From: Bordetella petrii
GTDB taxonomy: Bacteria > Pseudomonadota > Gammaproteobacteria > Burkholderiales > Burkholderiaceae_B
Assembly: GCF_017356245.1 (NCBI RefSeq)
Contig: NZ_JAFMZZ010000001.1
Span: 698,262-762,261 of the forward strand
DNA: 64,000 nt
Direction of reading: 5' to 3'
Part shown: positions 1-9,288 of the stretch, one piece after another
How the letters are laid out: every line of letters starts with the position of its first letter
Numbering within the stretch: the stretch's first letter is position 1
Position numbers and translations under genes: made by a program
The notes under the pieces: model-generated
The model's database searches: none
Told to the model about the DNA's origin: nothing
Seen by the model: the letters and a program-made list of their open reading frames with translations, nothing else

Positions 1-3000
1 TCAATTGGCGTTTAGAATACTGGTTAATCGTAGAGATTTCATCCGTGCCTAAATAGCACATCAAAAATGCTGCCTTCTTTCTAGTTAGAGCATCAGGCTC
101 AGGGTAATCTAAGCCCAATAGAAATCGCTCATAATCTTCTCGATTTTTTGGATACATCAACTCAACTGGGTAGTCGTGCCGGCCGAAATGCGAAGTCATA
201 ATCACCGGAATGCCCTGAGCAGTCAATTCCAAGCTACTCGATCCGTTATAAAGAATTGCAAGGTCCAAATATGGGGCCAGCGCATGCCCATTGATATCCT
301 TATGTCCCAAAACGCGGACATTATTTGGAATATCTACGGCAATCAAGTCACTCAGCTTTTCAACTAGATCCAAGGCAATTTCCGGACGCAGCTCATGAGG
401 GTGGGGTTTAACGAGCAGGTAAATATCTTCGCTGCGTCCACTGATTTCAATCGTGTGGTTCAGCCAATCAGCCATATCTTCATGCGCGGGGCCACCATCA
501 TATGGCACATTCAAATCCACGGGGACCTTCCCAAATGCGCAGACGATCTTCTTACCCTGCTGCTTCAGAACCTTCAATTGCTCGACAATTGCCAACTCAC
601 TACTATTATCTGTTGAGCCCACGCGATTCACATTAATGAGCGCAGCCGCTTTCTCAAGGTACGTCGGAATATCGTTGCTTACTGCAAACCAAGCTTCAAA
701 GTCGCTCTTTTTCGCCATGAACGGCGCGCGAACATTGGGATGCAATGTCATGTCGGTAACGCACATGGTGTTGGCAAACTTGCTTCCCAGATTCGAGAAA
801 TATGCCTCATACGCTACATTGCAGTTGACAAACCCCATCAACGGATGGCTTTTGTGTCGTGCAAAATCGCGAAAAATCGAGAATGGTGTCACATGTGTAT
901 TTCCGGACACAAACGTAAAAGGAATTCCTCTTTCACCCAGTGCTGAAAAAATTCGCTTGGCGACAGTCAGACATGTATCAGCTCTTTGAAGTGATTGCCT
1001 GAACTCTCGTTCGACAAAGGGCATATTTATGTCTACATGGAAGCGCCGGCAAAAGGTCGACAACCGCTCATAGAACCCTTGATAGAAGTTTATTCCGTCG
1101 GCCTTGATAATTTTTCTATTCCAATCTATTTCCCATTCATTCGCAAGATGAGGATATGAAAGATCCAACGGAATGACGCCCGCAAACTGATCAATAAACT
1201 CTAGTCCAGTTGGCTCTGCTGCGGTCATTCCCTCCGTAAGATTGATAACGGCATAGCCCAACCGCTTAGCTTCCACCAAGCTGGGGACCATCATTGCGAG
1301 TGTATTAAAGCAAGTTTGGGACGCTAGAAAAATCACTCCGCGCGGTAGCTTTGGCTGAGGCACGGCGCCCAATATTCGACTCGACTCTTCGCAGAAGCTC
1401 AATTTCTTAATTTCAGTCTCGAGGCTTGCGCGTTTTGCCACTGTTTTCGCCATGCGGGCCAATTCTTCATAGGCCATGCGAGATCTATTGAACAATCCCA
1501 TTTCACGCAAAACCCGGGCATAAACACCCAAAGCCTTCTCTCCACGTTGAAAATCCACGGGAGATCGTTGGTACAACGCCATGAACTCTTTGGTCTTTTT
1601 TTCGGACCGCAGCAAAAAGAGCTGCAGCAAGGTATTCGTATCGCTGTCAATCCAGTTAGAGAGTACGTCCAATATTTCTCGCGCGGACGAAAGCTCTCGA
1701 CACCGAATAAAGTACCTCAGCAGTGCAATAATTTCGACTGTACGATAGCCTTTCGGAGATTTATCCGTCCCCAATTGGCTTTGGAGTTCAGTAAAGTCCG
1801 CATATGATTTCAGTACTGCATGTTTGTCGTCTATGACGATTCCATACTGAATGCGATTGAAAATTGCATCAATTGGCGAAGGATATTTTATATCCAGCCC
1901 TTTCAAATACTCCTCGGCGGCACTGAGCCGCAGACGATATCGGAAATCGCTGTCCCTCTCCGATCGACTTGGCTTCAGGTGCATGACCTGCGCCAAAACA
2001 CGAAATTGAAGCCGGTCGAACCCGCAATGCTGCGATTCGCGAATATGGTCATGAAAGGTTTTATGCCTATCGTGCACATACAGCTGAGGCCGCTCATTTA
2101 GCAACTTCAAGCGATTCAATAGAGTAGATATTTCGCGATACTGCAGGTTGAACGAGAGAACCTTTGTATAGTTCTTCACTATACCGATGAAGTTTTCGTC
2201 ACGCTCGGGGATATCAGCTATATATTCAGAAATTTCCGGAGCATGGGAGATGACCCTACCACTTGATTTCAGAAGTGCCTGTGTCACGCTGTATAAAAAC
2301 ACTTCCAACAGGCGAGTGTCCTTGCTAATTCTCTCAGCACCCGCCGCAAGCAATTTCAAGCACCGGTCGGTATAGGTTATCAAAGCATCATAGTTGGCGC
2401 TGGAAATCAACAGAAAACTGATTTGCGCGTAGTCCTCAAGCCGAAAATCCTCGCCGATGCAGTCGAGTATTTTTCCTGTCTCCCCTGCGGCAGCCTGGCC
2501 GGTGCTCTCAAGGTATCCCAGCAATCGCATCGGAGCCGACAACCGACTCATGTGCGGCTTGCATTTGGCAAAAAGCTGATTATCATTCAGCTCGAAAATA
2601 TCTTTATGCTTCAGAACCTCTACAATAAAATAGCTAGCAATATCTTCGAACGACGAATGCACATTACCAAGCGGGTGAATATATTTTGGATACACCAAAT
2701 ATGCACCGGCAAAAAGTTGTGGCAGCGTCAATTTGCGATTGCGCCGGCGTGATGGCACCTTGGCCCGATCGTCGGTCAATCCCCAGTTGGAATAAAACGA
2801 AACTCCAAAAGTAGAAACCTTCTTGCCAAAAACCAGCGCTTCGAAGCCTACTAAAGAGGAAATGGTATATATCTCGTCCACGATATTGAACATTTCGTAA
2901 ACGCTAACTTCGGGCGGCACAACCGCGCATATATCCTCAAATGCAACTTGACGCTTCTTTTTACGGATACCTACCCAATAATCAGGGTGGGGCCTGAAAT

Positions 3001-3787
3001 ATATATCAGCCTCTGGATGGTCTTTTCGTGCCTGACGAACCAAATCTAAGTTTGTCTTGACTACTGCTCGACTCTTCTTGATGGAGGCGTCGTCCTCCAC
3101 CTGGCCCACCACTAAAATAGCGTAGCGACCACTCGTGGTGAATGGAAGAGTAGATTTGTAGGGATCGAGGTCATAGTACTTGGTGAGGCGAGCATCTCGC
3201 ATAAGTTGCAAGCCCGCCTCTGCACGTACCAACAATTCTTGATCCGCCTCGAAGTCAAAAGTACTTAACAGGCGCTCCAGTTCAGAGGGGCGTTCTCCGT
3301 TGAAATAAATGCCGACCGAATCGACACATACGGAAGCTGGCCGTGTATGCAACAACCCTCCTCCCATAGAGCGGAGAAACCCGTCTTCAATCGTGAAGAG
3401 AGGGATCGTGCGTAGCATTGGAATAGGGAAAATACCGAGAAAACGGGCTGTGGCGTAACCCCGCGCTCGACGGGGCAATTTAATGCCCCAACCGACAAAC
3501 CCACCGATTTCCGCTCGAGGGACCTGTTTCAACAAGTCTCGCTTCACTCGATAAAAAGACGCTTTGCCCCTAACAAAAGCAGTTCTATAGTCAGAGAAAA
3601 AATCACTATAGAATTGGCGTTTCCACGGATTAAATCCAAAAAAAACAAGAATCGGAAGAGATTCGTTGTCTCGCCAATTCCGGCCAATGTACTCGACAGA
3701 CGAGCGGGCCCATAGCCTGTACCAGTGCAGGTAAATACGCCCTCTTAACGTCAAGTATTTTTTCTTGAGGAACTCAACTATAGCCAT
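1..3787 (-). CDS. KpsC-like capsule glycosyltransferase, long two-part protein, cut by the window edge
   Basis: One reading frame stays open from the ATG at 3787 to base 1: I checked all 1,262 codons and found no stop, so the gene continues past the window. Residues 1-370 look like the KpsC Kdo-transferase module of ABC-type capsules: IEDGFLRSMG (133-142), GQVEDD (228-233), RPHPDY (265-270), and a SSLVGFEAL...FYSNWGLTDD block (310-340). KpsC builds the Kdo linker on the lipid anchor at the cytoplasmic face. A helix-rich middle follows, then a second probable GT-B-type module with KPHPHE near residue 1127 and NGSSSLEL near 1180. I cannot say whether that is the second KpsC module or another transferase. 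Start chosen as the first ATG, 43 bp after kpsT. The AT-rich coding resembles the kps genes and not the rest of the window. Confidence 0.8.
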   Translation of the reverse strand, partial: MAIVEFLKKKYLTLRGRIYLHWYRLWARSSVEYIGRNWRDNESLPILVFFGFNPWKRQFYSDFFSDYRTAFVRGKASFYRVKRDLLKQVPRAEIGGFVGWGIKLPRRARGYATARFLGIFPIPMLRTIPLFTIEDGFLRSMGGGLLHTRPASVCVDSVGIYFNGERPSELERLLSTFDFEADQELLVRAEAGLQLMRDARLTKYYDLDPYKSTLPFTTSGRYAILVVGQVEDDASIKKSRAVVKTNLDLVRQARKDHPEADIYFRPHPDYWVGIRKKKRQVAFEDICAVVPPEVSVYEMFNIVDEIYTISSLVGFEALVFGKKVSTFGVSFYSNWGLTDDRAKVPSRRRNRKLTLPQLFAGAYLVYPKYIHPLGNVHSSFEDIASYFIVEVLKHKDIFELNDNQLFAKCKPHMSRLSAPMRLLGYLESTGQAAAGETGKILDCIGEDFRLEDYAQISFLLISSANYDALITYTDRCLKLLAAGAERISKDTRLLEVFLYSVTQALLKSSGRVISHAPEISEYIADIPERDENFIGIVKNYTKVLSFNLQYREISTLLNRLKLLNERPQLYVHDRHKTFHDHIRESQHCGFDRLQFRVLAQVMHLKPSRSERDSDFRYRLRLSAAEEYLKGLDIKYPSPIDAIFNRIQYGIVIDDKHAVLKSYADFTELQSQLGTDKSPKGYRTVEIIALLRYFIRCRELSSAREILDVLSNWIDSDTNTLLQLFLLRSEKKTKEFMALYQRSPVDFQRGEKALGVYARVLREMGLFNRSRMAYEELARMAKTVAKRASLETEIKKLSFCEESSRILGAVPQPKLPRGVIFLASQTCFNTLAMMVPSLVEAKRLGYAVINLTEGMTAAEPTGLEFIDQFAGVIPLDLSYPHLANEWEIDWNRKIIKADGINFYQGFYERLSTFCRRFHVDINMPFVEREFRQSLQRADTCLTVAKRIFSALGERGIPFTFVSGNTHVTPFSIFRDFARHKSHPLMGFVNCNVAYEAYFSNLGSKFANTMCVTDMTLHPNVRAPFMAKKSDFEAWFAVSNDIPTYLEKAAALINVNRVGSTDNSSELAIVEQLKVLKQQGKKIVCAFGKVPVDLNVPYDGGPAHEDMADWLNHTIEISGRSEDIYLLVKPHPHELRPEIALDLVEKLSDLIAVDIPNNVRVLGHKDINGHALAPYLDLAILYNGSSSLELTAQGIPVIMTSHFGRHDYPVELMYPKNREDYERFLLGLDYPEPDALTRKKAAFLMCYLGTDEISTINQYSKRQL

Positions 3788-3830
3788 TTAATCCCTAACC
3801 CATACTCGGAGATGTCAAATATCCAGGCCA

Positions 3831-4487
3831 TTAAAGAGCCAGATATGCTTGTATGCCTGCTTCTACATCCTCATAGGGAATCAATTTCCCCCCTTCAACG
3901 AGGATAAGATAGTCACATAGCCTGCGGATTTGGTTCATCCCATGAGTGACGAGAATGATTTTTGCACCGTCTATACGCGTCTTGAACGCATCCGTAGCTT
4001 TATTACGAAAATGAGCGTCGCCTACCGACAGTGCCTCATCAACTAAATAATAATCAAAGTCAAAAGCAAGGCTCAATCCGAACCCCACTCTGGCCTTCAT
4101 TCCTGATGAGTAGGTCTTTACAGGCCGGTCAAAGTGGGGGCCAATTTCGGCAAAGTCCTCTACTAGTCGAACTTTGTCCTTGATCTCTTCTGTCGACTTT
4201 CCGTATACCCGGCAAATAAATTTGACATTATCTCGACCGCTAAGTGACCCCTGGAACCCCCCGCTCAAACCTACTGGCCACGATATGCTAGCTTGGCTAT
4301 GGACACGACCGGAGTCCGGCATATCCAGCCCACCAAGGAGACGCATAAGAGTAGATTTGCCTGCCCCATTTCTACCGATTATCCCGATGTTTTTTCCACT
4401 AGGAATAACGAAATCAAGGTCTCTAAAAACATAATAACGCCCATTGTTCGTTCTATATGATTTCGTCACGTTCTCGATAGCGATCAT
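3831..4487 (-). CDS. kpsT: Capsule export ABC transporter ATPase KpsT/CtrD/BexA
   Basis: The 218-residue cytoplasmic ATPase powers export of lipid-linked capsule polymer through its permease partner. Walker A is GRNGAGKST (38-46), the signature region is YSSGMKARVGFG (126-137), Walker B is YYLVDE (146-151), and the switch histidine lies in VTHG (180-183). The short length and the degenerate signature (SSGM in place of LSGGQ) are typical of KpsT proteins. The gene overlaps the end of the permease gene by 4 bp, indicating translational coupling. It is the fourth gene of a kpsE-lipoprotein-kpsM-kpsT block and precedes the KpsC-like gene, the usual content of a group 2/3 capsule locus. Confidence 0.95.
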   Translation of the reverse strand: MIAIENVTKSYRTNNGRYYVFRDLDFVIPSGKNIGIIGRNGAGKSTLMRLLGGLDMPDSGRVHSQASISWPVGLSGGFQGSLSGRDNVKFICRVYGKSTEEIKDKVRLVEDFAEIGPHFDRPVKTYSSGMKARVGFGLSLAFDFDYYLVDEALSVGDAHFRNKATDAFKTRIDGAKIILVTHGMNQIRRLCDYLILVEGGKLIPYEDVEAGIQAYLAL

Positions 4488-5278
4488 ATGGCCACCAAAC
4501 GATCTCTCTTCAATCGCAAAAGCATTAATCCAGAAAACAGCAACACCAGTGCTATCTTCAACGGGTAGGTCACATCGATCCCTGGAACAAAAGGGTAATT
4601 TTCAAAAACGTGACGCCTCATTATGTCGATGATGTGCAGATACGGATTCCACAACAGCCAACCCAGTATTTCTGGAGGAAGAATCCAGATTGGGAATATA
4701 ACACCGGATAGCAGATACATAGGGAAGAACATTAACCGGATAAAATACTTTATGTCCGGAAATAACTCACCCAAGACGCAGAGATTAAGACCGATCCCGA
4801 ACGACAGCAATATACCTACCGCGAGCGTGCCTCCCCATCCCAGCGGAGCTACGATCCCTACGTCATAACCCCAGAAGAAGCCGAGGAAAAACATCATAAG
4901 AACGTAGACACATGCCGCAATTATTATTTCGACGACGGCCCGAGAGACAATAGTATCAAGCGGTTTAATTTGCTTATACGAGAACAGCGCACGATTGGAG
5001 GATATGGCTTCCATCCCTTTAAAATATATATTTCTAAACAGAAGAAATGGAATAATGCCCGATGCCAAAAAGACGGCCGCATCGATGCCTGGGATATGCT
5101 TTCCCCGCACATACACGCTGATCAGCAACAATATAGAGACATGCGCAAACGGCTCAAAGAGAACCCAGAAAGCGCCAAATCTCTTGATGCTCAAGCGCGT
5201 TCGCATCTCGCGCAGCACCAACGCTAGCAACACGGACCGAACGATCTGAAGGGAGGTCCTCTTGTGCATAACCGTCAC
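4484..5278 (-). CDS. kpsM: Capsule export ABC transporter permease KpsM/CtrC/BexB
   Basis: An integral inner-membrane permease of 264 residues, the usual size for KpsM, with about six hydrophobic segments. The N-terminus carries the ABC-2 type motif region (LREMRTRLSIKRFGAFW, about residues 18-34). The C-terminal half has the expected GVIFPIWILPPEILGWLLWN stretch before the last helix. It forms the transport channel with the kpsT product and hands polymer to the KpsE-like and outer-membrane partners. Its start abuts the stop of the lipoprotein gene with no spacer and its stop overlaps kpsT, so the four export genes are almost certainly one transcript. Confidence 0.94.
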   Translation of the reverse strand: MTVMHKRTSLQIVRSVLLALVLREMRTRLSIKRFGAFWVLFEPFAHVSILLLISVYVRGKHIPGIDAAVFLASGIIPFLLFRNIYFKGMEAISSNRALFSYKQIKPLDTIVSRAVVEIIIAACVYVLMMFFLGFFWGYDVGIVAPLGWGGTLAVGILLSFGIGLNLCVLGELFPDIKYFIRLMFFPMYLLSGVIFPIWILPPEILGWLLWNPYLHIIDIMRRHVFENYPFVPGIDVTYPLKIALVLLFSGLMLLRLKRDRLVAI

Positions 5279-6385
5279 TTAGAGGTTGTCAAGGGTACGG
5301 CCAAGTACCAGAACCTGCACAATGGGTGAAATAATCTTCTGCCATTCATACACAGCAGCATTTGTCACGTAAATTGCATCCTCGGGCTGCACCAAGAACT
5401 GCCGCGCCAAGAACATGGCTTCCGGCTCTTTCAAATTAAGGCGGAACACTTCGGCCTGCGGCTTAGTCGCCCCGCTTCCAGCGTCCTTCCCTTCGATCAG
5501 GCGAAACACGAATACGCCAGCGGCATCTGCCTTGGCTTCGTTCAATCCTTTTACGCTGCCTAATACTTCTAGCAGGCTTGGATTGTTTGACGGTAAGTCG
5601 TGCAGACCAGGGTCGCCCACCGCGCCCATAGCCACAAATCTTTTGCGGGCGCGCTCCAGGACAATCTCGGCACCAGGCGGCACAATTTGATTTTTCCCGG
5701 ACAACAAATCTTGGTAATTGTATGCATACGACTTCTCTCCTGTACGAACTACCACCCGGATGAGATGGGGTTCTAGCACAGGTCCGCCTGCGCGATTGAT
5801 AGCATCCAGAAGAGTCAGGGGTCCCTCTAAGGCGGAAAATCTGCCGGGTGCTTTTACGGCTCCTGCAACTAATACAGACCCGGATAAGTCGCCAGTAAGC
5901 CCAACCTGTACCTGTACATCAGTAGTGATGCCTTTTAACTTATCGCGTATAAGCTTTTCCACTTCCGGCAGCGTCTTCCCTTTGACCCGTTCGTGACCTA
6001 CATAGGGAAGTGATATCGTCCCAGTACTGTCAACCCGCACGTTTTCAAAAATTGTTCCACCAGTAGCCAGAGGCGCAAACAACGCTCCTTCCATAGCGCT
6101 ATCTGCAATCATGATGCGCATTACATCACCCGGAACCAACCGAATTTCCGGCACGGTTGGCAGCGCAACAGAAGTATCTGGCTCTTGCTCCTGTGGGCGC
6201 ATGTAGGGAGCAATCGTTTCTGCACTCAGATCGATCAGCCTGTAACTCTGACCATCTTCATTGCTCATCACAGCATGACGCGAAGGGCCGGCGGACGATA
6301 GCAAGCTGCCACATCCGGCAAGCAACAGTGGCGCACATAGCGCAGATGTACGAAAAATGCTGCGGAAATTTGTAGTGGCATTCAT
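5279..6385 (-). CDS. Capsule outer-membrane export lipoprotein (CtrA/BexD/VexA/Wza family)
   Basis: A predicted outer-membrane lipoprotein of 368 residues forming the polysaccharide exit channel. The ATG at 6385 gives a signal peptide ending in a lipobox LLAGC with the lipidated cysteine at residue 25. The body contains a Poly_export region (VPEIRLVPGDVMRIMI and following) and SLBB-type beta-grasp repeats (VLVAGAVKAPGRF; ENPSLLEVLGSVKG-like stretch). The size matches CtrA/BexD and not the longer E. coli KpsD. A reading from a TTG at 6430 would overlap kpsE, but the ATG fits the signal peptide better. No strong ribosome site is visible before it, so translation may be coupled to kpsE, which ends 16 bp upstream. 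Confidence 0.88.
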   Translation of the reverse strand: MNATTNFRSIFRTSALCAPLLLAGCGSLLSSAGPSRHAVMSNEDGQSYRLIDLSAETIAPYMRPQEQEPDTSVALPTVPEIRLVPGDVMRIMIADSAMEGALFAPLATGGTIFENVRVDSTGTISLPYVGHERVKGKTLPEVEKLIRDKLKGITTDVQVQVGLTGDLSGSVLVAGAVKAPGRFSALEGPLTLLDAINRAGGPVLEPHLIRVVVRTGEKSYAYNYQDLLSGKNQIVPPGAEIVLERARKRFVAMGAVGDPGLHDLPSNNPSLLEVLGSVKGLNEAKADAAGVFVFRLIEGKDAGSGATKPQAEVFRLNLKEPEAMFLARQFLVQPEDAIYVTNAAVYEWQKIISPIVQVLVLGRTLDNL

Positions 6386-6401
6386 AGTTTTTGCGCAAAA
6401 A

Positions 6402-7508
6402 TTAATCGCGATGATCTTCGATAGCAGCAATCACGAAGCGAGCAATGCCGTACACCAATAGCAGCGCGATCAGCAAGGTGATCAAGTTATAGATACGCTG
6501 CGGATAAATGGAGTCGTCAGGAAGATTGGGCGACACCACGGTTACAAGGCTGCGCAATTTTTTGCTGGCTTCTATGCGAGCTGACTCCACTGAGCTGACC
6601 GCAAATTTATAAGCCTCCTCCGCAATAGCCGCATCAATGGTGAGATTGCGGTATTGGGACGCCACCACGTTTAACTTGTCGCCCCCCTTTTCAGATACCA
6701 GACGCCGTGTTTCCGCAGCAAGTTGTTGTTCTAAAGCTTGGATGCGATTACGTTGCTGCCGAACTTGCGGAGTATTCGAGTTCAGCATGGCCAGCAAGCC
6801 TTTCAGGGTCGTCCGCTCCTTCGTCAGATTTGCTTCCAGCTCTGAGATAACTTCAGCTCGCGCACGGGCAGACGCTTCGGCATCCAACATATGACTAGTA
6901 CTTTGAAAAGTCAGCAGTGCTTCACGCCGCTCTTCATACACTTTGCGAGCATTAGCGAGTTCACTTTGCGCAAAAGCCATCTGCTCCCGCGCCATCTTGT
7001 GTGAAAGCTCGTTTACGAAACGCTCGCTTTCTCTTAGCATGATGCTGAGTGTTTGTTTGGCAAAATCAGGATCAAATGCCTCGACGCTGATACTCAACAA
7101 ACCTGTTTGCTCATCGAAATGAGCTGTCACTATGCGCTGATAATATGTCAGCACGTCTTCTCGCGGTGCATCCCCCCTCAGCCAGTACAACGGGTCGCGC
7201 CAACGGGCGGCATAGTGCTCCGACCAATTCAGTTTTTCCTGGAGCACATTAAGCATATCCTGCGAAGTCAGAAACTCGCGCAAGTAGAGTGTCTCTTCAC
7301 GTGAAGTAGGATTCAGGCCACTGAGCATGACCGCCAAGCCAGGGATCTGCGGCGTTTCGTTGTTTCCGACCTGGCGTACCGCCACCTGGGCCACGCTGAC
7401 ATACCGGTCGAGCGCAAAGAAACTGTAATAAACCAGCGCCACCAGCATCGGAATACCAACGACCCAAACCATCAGGCGTTTGGACTTCAATTTCTCAAAA
7501 TTTATCAT
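6402..7508 (-). CDS. kpsE: Capsule export inner-membrane co-polymerase KpsE/CtrB/BexC
   Basis: A 368-residue polysaccharide co-polymerase-type protein that bridges the ABC transporter and the outer-membrane channel. It has one transmembrane helix at each end (about residues 13-32 and 338-360). Between them is a large periplasmic domain with long coiled-coil helices (roughly 175-290, rich in E, Q, R and L). Hairpin topology and length match KpsE/CtrB. It is the first gene of the AT-rich export block. The 217-bp region upstream probably holds the promoter. Assignment is by architecture plus gene order. Confidence 0.9.
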   Translation of the reverse strand: MINFEKLKSKRLMVWVVGIPMLVALVYYSFFALDRYVSVAQVAVRQVGNNETPQIPGLAVMLSGLNPTSREETLYLREFLTSQDMLNVLQEKLNWSEHYAARWRDPLYWLRGDAPREDVLTYYQRIVTAHFDEQTGLLSISVEAFDPDFAKQTLSIMLRESERFVNELSHKMAREQMAFAQSELANARKVYEERREALLTFQSTSHMLDAEASARARAEVISELEANLTKERTTLKGLLAMLNSNTPQVRQQRNRIQALEQQLAAETRRLVSEKGGDKLNVVASQYRNLTIDAAIAEEAYKFAVSSVESARIEASKKLRSLVTVVSPNLPDDSIYPQRIYNLITLLIALLLVYGIARFVIAAIEDHRD

Positions 7509-7725
7509 CTTATATACGAAAACCCTACAAATTCCAGCGTTTCTGGTGGCTTTGTCGGATGCGGCCCTGTGGTTTGCCGGCCTATTATGGGCAAGCGCGA
7601 AATTGTACCGACATTAATTCCCTAAGCCATTACGTTGCCGTGCAAAAAGCACACAATTCCTTTATACATATTTCAATATGTATTTTTTACTTCCACAACT
7701 GAGCCCTAAGTAACTGCACTGGGGC
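7509..7725 (-). promoter_or_regulatory. Probable capsule operon promoter region
   Basis: This AT-rich stretch separates the sulfatase-family gene from kpsE, both on the minus strand. It contains a palindrome of two 9-nt arms (ATACATATT and AATATGTAT) at 7664-7683. Read on the minus strand the palindrome is not followed by a T run, so it does not look like a terminator for the upstream gene; an operator or an AT-rich upstream element is more likely. I cannot assign a sigma factor with confidence. Confidence 0.4.
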
Positions 7726-9288
7726 TTATAAAACCGGCATTTTTGACGGCATCAGGCCAGCCGCCTTCAGGTACATGAATGCAAGGCGGCTGACATCGCA
7801 CTCATGCTGCCCGCCCGATCGGCGACCGTCTGAGCGCCACAAGACATAGTCCGTCTCGCCTTGTGGGGCTCCCAGCCGGCAGTACACAGCAGGCATGATG
7901 GGGACATGATCGCCGAACAGGCAAAGTGCGGCCATGCGCGCCCTGCCCGCCAGAGCCCCTGCCAGTTCGCCCAGCATAAGATCGGCATTGCGCAGGTGGC
8001 GGGCATATGCCACCAGGTCGTCGCAGCCGGCCGGAACGGGCGCGCGGAGCGTGGCGGCCGTGTCTGCTTCCGTTACAGTTTCCCAATGCAGCGGCCCGTG
8101 ATTTTCCATGGTGATGACATGGATGTATACGGGTTTACCCTTATCATCATTCAGCAACGACAGCACGTATTCGCCCAGCGCCCGGTCCCCCACGTAGGGC
8201 CCGTCGCGGGCAGCATCTGAAAATGCCTCGATGCCGATGAACTGGTCGAATCCCAGTAGCGGCAGGACGGTATTGCGACGGTAGAAACTGCGATGATAAG
8301 GGTGTACGCAAATAGTGCGATAGCCCAGCTGTTTCAGATGCAATGCCAGCGTCGGAAAGCCCTGCTGGGCCAACCGGCGATAAGGGTTGTATTGGTGTAC
8401 GCCAAGATCGCCCGCCGCCATCCCCGATAAAAAGCTGAATTCAGTTCGCACCGTGTTGGCACCGCGGGCTGCAACGTTCAAAGTGCCGTGCTGAACCGAT
8501 TCCGACTTCAGGCGATCGAAATTCGCCAGAATGTCTTCCCTCAGTTGAGGGTATATGCGGCGCGCATCGAAGAATGATTCGCTCTGGATCACCACCATGT
8601 CAGGCAACAAATCCGGCAAGGCCGTGGGCGGCGCCAGGCGTGCAAAAGGCGCGGCCTGGCGTATCGCACCGGTGGGCTGCCGTTCGGCCCGCCCATATGC
8701 CCACAGTGCCGCGGCCAGTCCCAGCCGGCGCAAGTCTTCGATAGCGTTGAAGTTCACTCTAGCGTGGCGCCCCGCCGCCAGCGCGCACGCCAGCCCCGCC
8801 GCAACGAGCAACGCCGTCTGAATGAAAAACCCCGCATGGCGCCAGGCGTCGCCGGCTGTCGTAGCTGTCATCGACGGCTCCCAGGACACGCCGGCCCACA
8901 GGGCAAAGGCATAGCCGCCAGCAGCTGCCAGCGCGCGCGCCAGGCCGAAAAACGGCAAATACAGCCTGGGGTGCTTGACCGCGTCGAGAAAATACTCGAA
9001 GTCCTGGAAAACAAACGGCTCTTCGAGGGCTTGATGCTTGGCATTGCTGACCAGAATGATCAACACCTGAATGGCCAGCACGTTGGCCGCGCCAAAGTAT
9101 GGCCGCCGGAACAGAGCCAGCTCCAACCCGAACATCAGCGTCCATAACCCCAGGTGCACGCCCCACGCCCAGGCCGGACGGCGCCAGGGTGCCACGGGCC
9201 TCGGCGTCAGCAGAGCCTCGGCCAGCAAGGAAAACGCCAGGCCAAGCAGATATGCGGGCAGCACCGTCAGCCAGTAATTTTCAAGCAC
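7726..9288 (-). CDS. LTA synthase/OpgB-like membrane phosphotransferase (sulfatase fold)
   Basis: The 520-residue protein has about five N-terminal membrane helices and an extracytoplasmic alkaline-phosphatase/sulfatase-type domain. The domain starts at PDMVVIQSESFFD and carries a RTEFSFLSGM segment (candidate catalytic threonine just before it), a GPYVGD segment, MENHGPLHW, and the late metal motif LFGDHVP. These are features of LtaS, OpgB and related enzymes that move phosphoglycerol-type groups from lipids to glycans. Its substrate here is unknown; modification of capsule or periplasmic glucan is the natural inference. It overlaps the upstream SDR gene by 8 bp, so the two are co-translated. 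GC-rich, unlike the kps block just downstream. Confidence 0.8.
   Translation of the reverse strand: MLENYWLTVLPAYLLGLAFSLLAEALLTPRPVAPWRRPAWAWGVHLGLWTLMFGLELALFRRPYFGAANVLAIQVLIILVSNAKHQALEEPFVFQDFEYFLDAVKHPRLYLPFFGLARALAAAGGYAFALWAGVSWEPSMTATTAGDAWRHAGFFIQTALLVAAGLACALAAGRHARVNFNAIEDLRRLGLAAALWAYGRAERQPTGAIRQAAPFARLAPPTALPDLLPDMVVIQSESFFDARRIYPQLREDILANFDRLKSESVQHGTLNVAARGANTVRTEFSFLSGMAAGDLGVHQYNPYRRLAQQGFPTLALHLKQLGYRTICVHPYHRSFYRRNTVLPLLGFDQFIGIEAFSDAARDGPYVGDRALGEYVLSLLNDDKGKPVYIHVITMENHGPLHWETVTEADTAATLRAPVPAGCDDLVAYARHLRNADLMLGELAGALAGRARMAALCLFGDHVPIMPAVYCRLGAPQGETDYVLWRSDGRRSGGQHECDVSRLAFMYLKAAGLMPSKMPVL

Noticed and set aside
1..2752. Several short plus-strand frames in the AT-rich left end
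   Set aside because: They are antisense to a continuous 1,262-codon minus-strand frame with clear capsule-enzyme motifs.
6386..6430. TTG start for the capsule lipoprotein at 6430
   Set aside because: It would add 15 residues ahead of a well-formed lipoprotein signal peptide and overlap kpsE; the ATG at 6385 fits better.
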